From Comamonas terrae (GTDB lineage Bacteria > Pseudomonadota > Gammaproteobacteria > Burkholderiales > Burkholderiaceae_C), in NCBI RefSeq assembly GCF_001544075.1, contig NZ_BCNT01000005.1, forward strand, positions 1-64,000: 64,000 nt of DNA, read 5' to 3'. Each line of letters opens with the position of its first letter. Positions within the stretch are counted from its first letter, which is position 1. Below are positions 54,072 to 61,224 of this stretch, one piece after another. The notes under the pieces were generated by a model, which saw only the letters and a program-made list of their open reading frames with translations, ran no database searches and was not told the origin of the DNA. Position numbers and translations under genes: made by a program.

Positions 54072-54917
54072 ATGAAATCCGATGCAACACAAGATTCCGG
54101 GCCGGTACCGGCAGAGGGCGGCGAGGCCGGATCGGAGCGCGGCCCGCGGCGCCAGCGCGTGCAGGCCGCCGAGACCTGCCTGGCCGTGCTCAAGGCCCTG
54201 GCGGACCTGGGCGGGCGGGCCAGCCTCACGGCCATAGGCGCGGCGGTGGACGAGAGCCCGGCCAAGGTGCACCGCTATCTGGCCAGCCTCATGGCCGAGG
54301 GCCTGGTGGAGCAGGACCGCGGCGGCACCCAGTACGCGCTGGGGCGCGAGTCCATCCGCATCGGGCTGGCCGCCATGCGCCAGAACGACCCGATCCGCAT
54401 GGCCGAGCCTGCCCTGGTGCATCTGCGCGAAAGCCTGCAGGTCACGAGCTTCGTGGCCGTCATGGGCAATCTGGGGCCCACCATCGTCCGCATCGAGGAG
54501 CCCAGCCTGCCCGTGACCGTGAATGCGCGCGTGGGCTCGGTCATGTCCCTGCTGTGGTCGGCCACGGGCCGCGCCTTCTTTGCCTTCATGGACGATAGCG
54601 CCCAGATCGATGCCCTGGCCGAGCGCGAGCTGGCAGCGGCCCCGCCCGCGCGGCGGGCCCTGCTGGATGCTCGGCAGCCGCTGCAGGCGCTGCGCGAGGA
54701 GATACGGGCAGCCGGCTGCGCCGCCATCCGCGATACCAATCTGCCCGGCATCAGCGCCGTGGCCGCGCCCCTGTTCGACTATACGGGCCATGTGGTGGCC
54801 GTGCTGTGCGCGCTGGGCGCCAGCGGCGGCTTCGATGCCGAGCCCGAAGGCAAGGTGGCGCTGGCCCTGCGCGCCGAGGCGGCGCGGGTCAGCGCCTCGA
54901 TGGGATACCGCCCTTAG
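54072..54917 (+). CDS. IclR-family transcriptional regulator 1
   Basis: A 281-residue IclR regulator. The winged helix-turn-helix is at about residues 25-90 (LADLGGRASLTAIGAAVDESPAKVHRYLASL) and the effector domain follows to the end (GSVMSLLWSATGRAFFA, GISAVAAPLFDYTGHVVA). The ATG at 54072 is preferred to an earlier Met that lies next to the operator repeats. It is divergent from the Bug/P450 operon and tail-to-tail with a second IclR gene 9 bp away. Likely effector: an aromatic or other organic acid. Confidence 0.9.
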   Translation: MKSDATQDSGPVPAEGGEAGSERGPRRQRVQAAETCLAVLKALADLGGRASLTAIGAAVDESPAKVHRYLASLMAEGLVEQDRGGTQYALGRESIRIGLAAMRQNDPIRMAEPALVHLRESLQVTSFVAVMGNLGPTIVRIEEPSLPVTVNARVGSVMSLLWSATGRAFFAFMDDSAQIDALAERELAAAPPARRALLDARQPLQALREEIRAAGCAAIRDTNLPGISAVAAPLFDYTGHVVAVLCALGASGGFDAEPEGKVALALRAEAARVSASMGYRP

Positions 54918-54926
54918 ACCTGGAGC

Positions 54927-55754
54927 TCAGGCCTCGGGCTGCATGCCCGGGGCGCCCAGGCGCTGGGACAGGCGGCGCGCCTGGGCCTGCAGCCGCTGGG
55001 CGGGCAGGCCCTGCGGGTCCAGCGCCAGCGTGACGGAGGGGCCGATGGCCGCAATCGCCAGCACCAGCTGGCCGAAGCCGTCGAACACCGGCACGGCCAG
55101 CGCGCTCACGCCCGACAGCAGCTGGTTCTCGACCACGCTCAGATGGCTGGCGCGGATGGTTTCCAGCTCCCGGGCGAAGGCCGGCTCGTCCAGGCTGTGG
55201 CCTTCGGCCGCCAGCAGCGGCTCGATGCGCTGCGGCGCACCGAAGGCCGCGAAGATCTTGCCCGTGGCCGTGTGGCGCAGCGAGGCCGGCGTGCCGTGGC
55301 GCATGGCCACGTAGACATGGGTGGGCCCTTCCTCGACGCGGATGATGGTCGGCCCCTGGCCGCTCCACATGGCCACCGAAACGGTATAGCCCACTTCCTG
55401 CGCCAGCGCGGGCAGCTCGGCGATCGCCATGCGCACGGGATCGGCCTGCTGCAGGCTGATCAGGCCCATCTGGATGGCCAGCGGCCCCAGGCCGTAGTGG
55501 CCGCTGCTGCGGTCCTGCTCCATCAGGCCCAGCTTACAGAAGCTCACCAGATAGGGATGGGCCTTGGCCGCCGTCATCTCGGCTTCGCGGGCCAGGTCCT
55601 TCAAGGCCATGCGACGGCCCGTGCGCGCCAGCACCTTGAGCAGCTGGCCGCCTACTTCCACGCTCTGGATGCCGCGCGAGCCGCGCGCAGGCTCGTCCTC
55701 GGCGGCGTCGAAGGAAGGGCTGGAGACGTTCGGAGAGGTGTCGGCATCGCGCAT
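54927..55754 (-). CDS. IclR-family transcriptional regulator 2
   Basis: A 275-residue IclR regulator with HTH at about 30-90 (RRMALKDLAREAEMTAAKAHPYLVSF) and effector domain (GTPASLRHTATGKIFAAFG, GVSALAVPVFDGFGQLVLA). It differs strongly from its neighbour, so the pair is not a recent duplication. It diverges from the MBL-FAD monooxygenase operon across 148 bp that contain a 16-bp perfect palindrome. It probably controls that operon. Confidence 0.9.
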   Translation of the reverse strand: MRDADTSPNVSSPSFDAAEDEPARGSRGIQSVEVGGQLLKVLARTGRRMALKDLAREAEMTAAKAHPYLVSFCKLGLMEQDRSSGHYGLGPLAIQMGLISLQQADPVRMAIAELPALAQEVGYTVSVAMWSGQGPTIIRVEEGPTHVYVAMRHGTPASLRHTATGKIFAAFGAPQRIEPLLAAEGHSLDEPAFARELETIRASHLSVVENQLLSGVSALAVPVFDGFGQLVLAIAAIGPSVTLALDPQGLPAQRLQAQARRLSQRLGAPGMQPEA

Positions 55755-55811
55755 GGCCCGATTGTCGCCGCTGGCCGGCAGCGGGCAGTGGTCTTGGGGT
55801 TTTTCATTAGG

Positions 55812-55861
55812 TTGAATGAATTGTCCTATGGTGAATTTTTGCCTAGCATTCGGTCATTCAA
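55812..55861. promoter_or_regulatory. Wide TTGAATGA/TCATTCAA dyad in the MBL promoter
   Basis: TTGAATGA (55812-55819) is the exact inverse of TCATTCAA (55854-55861), 34 bases apart, directly before the palindrome at 55866. It may be a second regulator contact or a loop site. Confidence 0.4.
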
Positions 55862-55865
55862 TAAA

Positions 55866-55881
55866 AACAAATGCATTTGTT
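55866..55881. promoter_or_regulatory. 16-bp perfect palindrome, candidate IclR operator
   Basis: AACAAATG-CATTTGTT is perfectly self-complementary. It lies 21 bases upstream of the MBL-fold start codon and in the divergent promoter shared with IclR regulator 2. IclR proteins typically bind palindromes of this size. Confidence 0.6.
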
Positions 55882-55902
55882 CAATTCAAAAACGGACAGC
55901 CC

Positions 55903-56868
55903 ATGACGACCAAGACCTTTGCCTCCGCCGCCGACCTCGACGTCAAGCAAGTGAGCTTCGACCAACTCTCGGAGCACGCCTATGCCTATACCGCCGAGGG
56001 CGACCCCAATACCGGCATCATCATCGGCGACGACGCGGTGATGGTCATCGACACCCAGGCCACGCCGGTCATGGCCGAGGACGTGATCCGCCGCATCCGG
56101 ACCGTGACGGACAAGCCCATCAAGTACGTGACGCTGTCCCACTACCATGCGGTGCGCGTGCTGGGCGCCTCGGCCTACAAGGCCGAGGGCTGCGAGCACA
56201 TCATCGCCAGCCAGGACACCTACGACCTCATCGTCGAGCGCGGCGAGCAGGACAAGGCCAGCGAGATCGGCCGCTTCCCGCGCCTGTTCCAGAGCGTGGA
56301 GAGCGTGCCCGAGGGCATGACCTGGCCCACCATCACCTTCACCGGCAAGATGACGCTGTGGCTGGGCAGGCTCGAAGTGCAGATCCTGCAGCTGGGCCGC
56401 GGCCACACCAAGGGCGATACCGTGGTCTGGCTGCCCCAGGACAAGGTGCTGTTCAGCGGCGACCTGGTCGAGTTCGATGCCACGCCCTATGCCGGCGACG
56501 CCTACTTCCAGGACTGGCCGCAGACGCTGGACGCCATCGCGGCCCTGAAGCCCGAAAAGCTGGTGCCCGGCCGCGGCGCGGCGCTGCAGACGCCGGCCGA
56601 CGTGCAGGCCGGCCTGGCCGGCACGCGCGCCTTCATCAGCGATCTCTGGAACGAGGTCAAGGCCGGAGCCGATGCCCGGCAGGACTTGCGCAAGGTCTAT
56701 GAAGCCGCCTTCGCCAAGCTGCAGCCCCGATACGGCCACTGGGTCATCTTCAACCACTGCATGCCCTTCGACGTGACGCGCGCCTACGACGAGGCCTCGG
56801 GCCATGCCGACCCGCGCATCTGGACGGCCGAGCGCGACCGCGAGATGTGGCAGGAATTAGAAGGCTGA
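55903..56868 (+). CDS. Metallo-beta-lactamase-fold protein with incomplete metal site
   Basis: A 321-residue MBL-fold protein. The HxHxDH motif reads His80-Tyr-His82-Ala-Val84-Arg85. His168 (GRGHTKGDT) and the bridging Asp187 (FSGDLVE) are present, but the late GHG loop reads PGRGAAL. So site 1 (three His) is intact, while the Asp, His and His ligands of site 2 are lost, suggesting a mono-metal hydrolase. Start at 55903. It is the first gene of an operon with an FAD monooxygenase, DUF2783 and a Bug receptor. A ring- or ester-hydrolysing step is possible. Confidence 0.85.
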   Translation: MTTKTFASAADLDVKQVSFDQLSEHAYAYTAEGDPNTGIIIGDDAVMVIDTQATPVMAEDVIRRIRTVTDKPIKYVTLSHYHAVRVLGASAYKAEGCEHIIASQDTYDLIVERGEQDKASEIGRFPRLFQSVESVPEGMTWPTITFTGKMTLWLGRLEVQILQLGRGHTKGDTVVWLPQDKVLFSGDLVEFDATPYAGDAYFQDWPQTLDAIAALKPEKLVPGRGAALQTPADVQAGLAGTRAFISDLWNEVKAGADARQDLRKVYEAAFAKLQPRYGHWVIFNHCMPFDVTRAYDEASGHADPRIWTAERDREMWQELEG

Positions 56869-56978
56869 CCCCCTGGGGCGCTGCGCGCCTTCCCCAGGAA
56901 GGGGGACGACGGCCTTTGCTGGGGCAGCCCCTGCTGCGGGGCGGCCCTTGCTGGCCGTCCCTGGCTAAAGGGGCGGTG
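56869..56978 (+). repeat. Post-stop GC-rich repeat, copy J
   Basis: Directly after the MBL stop: CCCCCTGGGGCGCTGCGCGC, CTTCCCCAGGAAGGGGGACG, ACGGCCTTTGCTGGGGCAGC, CCCTGCTGCGGGGCGGCCCT, TGCTGGCCGTCCCTGGC. The right half is nearly identical to copies E and F. Confidence 0.75.
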
Positions 56979-56992
56979 CATGCACCGGGGTA

Positions 56993-57092
56993 GAAAACAG
57001 GAGCTGCTTGCGACTTTGTTTCAATGGTTTCAGCCGGATAAGTGGCTGAAATCGTGGTCCTTCAAGCGCTGGAAGCTATTGAATTTAAAGCA
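56993..57092 (+). repeat. AGCTGC-type dispersed element, copy 5
   Basis: AAAACAGGAGCTGCTTGCG and CAAGCGCTGGAAGCTATTGA are inverted arms about 45 bases apart. The right arm differs from copy 1 by one base over the core. Inside lies a hairpin TTTCAGCC/GGCTGAAA (57028-57051). The element fills the leader of the FAD monooxygenase gene. Confidence 0.6.
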
Positions 57093-57101
57093 TCACAAGC
57101 C

Positions 57102-58790
57102 ATGTCCACTACAGCCATTCCGCTGGATGCCCTGCGCGGCAGCGGCGCAGACATACAGGCCATCCAGATTCCCTATGTGCGCCATCCGGACCAGGACGCG
57201 CAGGCGCCGGTACGGCATCCGGTGGTCATCGTCGGCGCCGGTCCGGTGGGCCTGTCGCTGGCCATCGACCTGGCCCAGCGCGGCCAGCGCGTGGTGCTGC
57301 TGGACAACGATTGCAAGCTGTCCACGGGCTCGCGCGCCATCTGCTTTTCCAAGCGCACGCTGGAGATCTGGGACCGCCTGGGCGTGGGCCAGGCCATGGT
57401 GGACAAGGGCGTGTCCTGGAACCTGGGCAAGGTCTTCTTCAGGGACCAGCCGCTGTACCCGTTCAACCTGCTGCCCGAAGACGGCCACGAGCGCCCGGCC
57501 TTCATCAACCTGCAGCAGTACTACGCCGAGGCCTATCTGGTCGAGCGCGCGCTGCAGCTGCCGCTGATCGACCTGCGCTGGCACAGCAAGGTCACGGCGC
57601 TGGCGCCGCGCGAGGACGGGGCGCTGCTCACGGTGGAAACGCCCGACGGCACCTACGCGATCGACGCGCAGTGGGTGCTGGCCTGCGACGGCTCGCGCTC
57701 GCCGCTGCGCGCCATGCTGGGCCAGGAAAGCCATGGGCGCATCTTCCGCGACCGTTTCCTGATCGCCGACGTGAAGATGCGCGCCGACTTTCCCACCGAG
57801 CGCTGGTTCTGGTTCGATCCCCCTTTCCACCCGGGCCAGAGCGTGCTGCTGCACCGCCAGCCCGACGATGTCTGGCGCATCGACTTCCAGCTGGGCTGGG
57901 ACGCCGATCCCGAAGAAGAGAAAAAGCCCGAGAACATCCTGCCGCGCATCCGTGCGCTGCTGGGCAAGGAGGCGGATTTCGAGCTCGAATGGGCCAGCGT
58001 CTACACCTTTGCCTGCCTGCGCATGGACCGCTTCGTCCACGGCCGCGTGGTCTTCGCGGGCGACAGCGCCCATGGCGTCTCGCCCTTCGGTGCACGCGGC
58101 GCCAACAGCGGCGTGCAGGATGCCGAGAACCTGGCCTGGAAGCTGGACCGCGTGCTGCGCGGCCAGGCCCCGGCCGCGCTGATCGAGACCTATGGCGCCG
58201 AGCGCGAGTACGCGGCCGACGAAAACATCCGCAACTCCACGCGGGCCACCGACTTCATCACGCCCAAGAGCGAGATCAGCCGCCTGTTCCGCGATGCCGT
58301 GCTGGACCTGGCGCGCGAGCATGAATTCGCGCGGCGCATCGTCAACAGCGGCCGGCTCTCGGTGCCCGCCACGCTGCACGGCTCGGCGCTCAACACGCCC
58401 GATAGCGATGCCTTCGAGGGCACGCAGCTGCCCGGCGCCGTGCTGGCCGATGCGCCCATGCGCCGGCCCGGCAAGGAGGGCACGGCCTGGCTGCTGCGCG
58501 CGCTGGGTCCCGATTTCACGCTGCTGCATTTCGGCCCCACGCCGCCCTGGGCGCGGCAGCTGGACGGCGTGCGCAATCTCTCGATCGCGGCCGAGGGCGA
58601 AGCCCATGCCGCGCAGGCCGACCTGATCGACGCACAGGGGCTGGCCGCCCGGCGCCTCGATGCACGGCCCGGCACCAGCTATCTGCTGCGGCCCGACCAG
58701 CATGTCTGCGCGCGCTGGCGCCGCCCCGACGAGGCCGGCGTGCGCGTCGCACTGGAGCGCGCCGGGGGCGCCATCCTCGCCACCGCCTGA
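57102..58790 (+). CDS. FAD-dependent aromatic monooxygenase (MhpA/PheA-like flavoprotein hydroxylase)
   Basis: A 562-residue class A flavoprotein monooxygenase. The FAD motif GAGPVG is at 45-50, the DG motif is ACDGSRSPLR and the second FAD motif is FAGDSAHGVSPFGARGANSG. A C-terminal thioredoxin-like domain (about 430-560) follows, as in MhpA/phenol hydroxylase relatives. It would use NAD(P)H and O2 to hydroxylate a phenolic acid. The DUF2783 gene follows after 31 bp. No ring-cleavage dioxygenase is present in the window, so the pathway is incomplete here. Confidence 0.9.
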   Translation: MSTTAIPLDALRGSGADIQAIQIPYVRHPDQDAQAPVRHPVVIVGAGPVGLSLAIDLAQRGQRVVLLDNDCKLSTGSRAICFSKRTLEIWDRLGVGQAMVDKGVSWNLGKVFFRDQPLYPFNLLPEDGHERPAFINLQQYYAEAYLVERALQLPLIDLRWHSKVTALAPREDGALLTVETPDGTYAIDAQWVLACDGSRSPLRAMLGQESHGRIFRDRFLIADVKMRADFPTERWFWFDPPFHPGQSVLLHRQPDDVWRIDFQLGWDADPEEEKKPENILPRIRALLGKEADFELEWASVYTFACLRMDRFVHGRVVFAGDSAHGVSPFGARGANSGVQDAENLAWKLDRVLRGQAPAALIETYGAEREYAADENIRNSTRATDFITPKSEISRLFRDAVLDLAREHEFARRIVNSGRLSVPATLHGSALNTPDSDAFEGTQLPGAVLADAPMRRPGKEGTAWLLRALGPDFTLLHFGPTPPWARQLDGVRNLSIAAEGEAHAAQADLIDAQGLAARRLDARPGTSYLLRPDQHVCARWRRPDEAGVRVALERAGGAILATA

Positions 58791-58821
58791 CCCGCTCCGG
58801 CATCATCTACAGGAGACCGCC

Positions 58822-59088
58822 ATGCTGCTGTCCACCCATCCGAATCTGCAGGCCTGCGACGATTTCTACGAAGCCCTGATCGCCACCCACCAGGGGCTTG
58901 AAACCGCGCAGAGCCATGCCCTTAATGCCCGCCTCGTGCTGCTGCTGGCCAACCATATCGGCCATCAGGGCACCTTGCTGCATGCGCTCGAACTGGCCCG
59001 CGCCAGTGCAGGACTCGCGCCTGCCTGCGCGGACCCGGCCGAGCGCGGCGCCGTGACGCCGGTGGCCCCGGTGCACGCGGCCGCCTGA
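58822..59088 (+). CDS. DUF2783-family small protein
   Basis: An 88-residue protein with the DUF2783 core (NLQACDDFYEALIATHQGL, ALNARLVLLLANHIGH) and an Ala/Pro tail. AGGAG precedes the ATG. DUF2783 genes typically accompany FAD monooxygenases like the one just upstream, so it may be an accessory or stabilising subunit. The function is unproven. Confidence 0.87.
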   Translation: MLLSTHPNLQACDDFYEALIATHQGLETAQSHALNARLVLLLANHIGHQGTLLHALELARASAGLAPACADPAERGAVTPVAPVHAAA

Positions 59089-59180
59089 ACCCGCGCGCCG
59101 CTGCCCGTGCGGCGGCCTGCCATCCCCACAAAGGCGCCCACGCCCAAGCCAAGGGCGCCGCATACAAAACGGAGACAAGG

Positions 59181-60161
59181 ATGCAACGCAAGCAGTTTCT
59201 GGCCACTCTGGCCTGCTCGGCCTTTAGTGCCGTCATACCCGCCGGCATGCCCGCTGCCTGGGCCCAGGACAAGCCGCTCGAATGGGTGGTCGGCTATGCG
59301 GCCGGCGGCGGCTCGGACGTGGTCGCGCGCGTGATCGCCGAGTCCATGGGGCAGCACCTGGGCCGCGTCATCGTCATCAACAACAAGCCTGGCGCCGGCA
59401 CCAATATCGCGGCCGAATACAGCGCCCGCTCGCGCGATTACGGCAACCTGATGTTCACGGCCGATTTCGCGACGCTGGCGGCCAATCCCTTTCTGTTCAG
59501 CAAGCTCAACTACAACGCCGAGCGCGACTTCAAGCCCGTGGGCATGCTGGTGCGCTTTCCCATGCTGCTGGTGGTCAACAACGACGTGCCGGCTTCCAGC
59601 CTGACGGAGTTCGTCGCCTGGGCCCGGCAGCAGAAAGCAGGCGTGAGCTGGGGGTCGGCCGGACTGGGCAGCCCCCACCACCTGGTCGGAGAGCTGTTCC
59701 GCGAACAGGCAGGCCTTGCCAACATGACCCATGTGCCCTATCGCGGCGCGGCGCCGGCCGTGCAGGACGTGATCGGCGGCCAGATTCCGGCCATGTGGGT
59801 CGACAGCGCCACCATCATTCCCTTCCTCGGCGAAAAGAAGGTGAAAGCCATCGGCGTGGCCAGTCCCGCGCGCGTCTCCGTGCTGCCCCAGGTCGCCACG
59901 CTGCAGGAGCAAGGCCTCAAGGGCTTCGAAGGCTATGCCTGGCAGGGTGTCGTCGTGCCTGTGGGCAGCTCCGACGAGGTGGTGAAGCGATTCAGCCAGT
60001 CGCTGCAGCATGCCCTGGCCGACACCCGCACCAAGGCGCGGCTTGCGGCCATGGGCGTGGAGCCCATGCCCGGCAGCGCGCAGCAGATGGGCGAGTTCGT
60101 GCGCGGCGAGCGCGGCAAGTGGGGCCGCGTGATCGCGGCCAACCACATCAAGCTGGATTGA
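59181..60161 (+). CDS. Bug/TctC-family periplasmic solute receptor
   Basis: A 326-residue receptor with signal ending near AWAQD (about residue 29). The Bug core VGYAAGGGSD, HVPYRGAAPA and QVATLQEQG is visible, but the usual PADGYT segment is altered to SRDYGNL. It ends the MBL-monooxygenase-DUF2783 operon and is the fifth orphan Bug receptor in the window. Ligand probably the aromatic acid handled by the operon. Confidence 0.92.
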   Translation: MQRKQFLATLACSAFSAVIPAGMPAAWAQDKPLEWVVGYAAGGGSDVVARVIAESMGQHLGRVIVINNKPGAGTNIAAEYSARSRDYGNLMFTADFATLAANPFLFSKLNYNAERDFKPVGMLVRFPMLLVVNNDVPASSLTEFVAWARQQKAGVSWGSAGLGSPHHLVGELFREQAGLANMTHVPYRGAAPAVQDVIGGQIPAMWVDSATIIPFLGEKKVKAIGVASPARVSVLPQVATLQEQGLKGFEGYAWQGVVVPVGSSDEVVKRFSQSLQHALADTRTKARLAAMGVEPMPGSAQQMGEFVRGERGKWGRVIAANHIKLD

Positions 60162-60269
60162 AGGCTGCCGAGCCCGGGGAACGGTGATCCTGCAGGCGGG
60201 CGGCGCAACGGGGTACGGGATATCGTTTCCCGACATGCAGGCAGGCCCCGGGCATGGCAGACTGCGGCC

Positions 60270-60908
60270 ATGCCCGCGCCCACCTTTCTCGTTGCCGACG
60301 ACCATCCGCTGTTCCGCACAGCGCTGATACAGGTGCTGCGCGAGCGCTTTGCACAGATGCGCACGGTGGAGGCCGCGAGCGCGGCCACCCTGGGCACCGC
60401 ACTGCAGGAGCATCCCGAGCTGGAGCTGGTGCTGCTGGACCTGGCCATGCCGGGCGCGCGCGGCTTTTCCTCGCTGCTGCATGTGCGCGGCGAATACCCC
60501 GAGATACCGGTGGTGGTGGTTTCGTCCAACGAGCACCCGCGCGTGATCCGCCGTGCCCAGCAGTTCGGCGCGGCCGGCTTCATCCCCAAGTCGGCGCCGG
60601 CCGAGGACATGGCGCTGGCGATAGAGACGGTGCTCGACGGCGGCAGCTGGTTCCCGCCCATGGCCGCCGAACGCTCCGAGGCCGACGCGGCGCTGGCGGC
60701 CAAGCTGGCCCAGCTCACGCCGCAGCAGTTCCGCGTGCTGCTGTGCATTGCCGACGGCCTGCTCAACAAGCAGATCGCCCACGAGCTGGGCCTGGCCGAA
60801 AACACAGTCAAGGTGCATGTGACGGCGATTCTAAAAAAGCTCGAGTGCTACAGCCGCACCCAGGCCGCGGTGCTGGTCAAGAGCCTGGAGCCGGAAAGCA
60901 CGGCTTAA
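60270..60908 (+). CDS. NarL/LuxR-family response regulator
   Basis: A 212-residue two-domain regulator. The receiver has Asp10/Asp11, phospho-acceptor Asp57 (LLDLAMPG) and Lys107 (IPKSAP). The C-terminal LuxR HTH is at about 145-205 (LTPQQFRVLLCIADGLLNKQIAHELGLAENTVKVHVTAIL). Its kinase may be the hybrid histidine kinase encoded convergently 2.4 kb away. The CotH-family gene lies in between. Confidence 0.92.
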   Translation: MPAPTFLVADDHPLFRTALIQVLRERFAQMRTVEAASAATLGTALQEHPELELVLLDLAMPGARGFSSLLHVRGEYPEIPVVVVSSNEHPRVIRRAQQFGAAGFIPKSAPAEDMALAIETVLDGGSWFPPMAAERSEADAALAAKLAQLTPQQFRVLLCIADGLLNKQIAHELGLAENTVKVHVTAILKKLECYSRTQAAVLVKSLEPESTA

Positions 60909-61224
60909 GGGTTCCGCGAGGCCTGCTCGCCTGGGCATCCATGCATGCATCCCAGGCCATCGCATGCGCCGGGCGCCCATCCCCGTTTCCGCCCGCTTCG
61001 GGCCATCCATCTTGACGCGGAACAAGCCGGCTTGCGAAGCGGGAAATCCAAACCCTGCCTGTGTTGATTGCTCCTGGTCAATGGGCAGGGAGGGATGTGC
61101 TTCGAGTGGAAAGCACGGCACGAGTTCGGTTTCTCTCATGTAAACCCTGATGCACAAAAAACAGTTTGGTGCAATAAATTGATTAAAGCTAATAAAAATC
61201 AATTTTTAAAAGGGAGAAACTATC
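60909..61224. other. Intergenic region between the response regulator and CotH genes
   Basis: No gene is supported in 316 bp. CCTGGG/CCCAGG with ATGCATGCAT in the loop (60930-60956) may end the regulator transcript. The right end is AT-rich and holds a 9-bp dyad AAATTGATT/AATCAATTT (61176-61205), just before the AGGGAGA ribosome site of the CotH gene. This dyad is a likely operator or leader hairpin. Confidence 0.55.
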
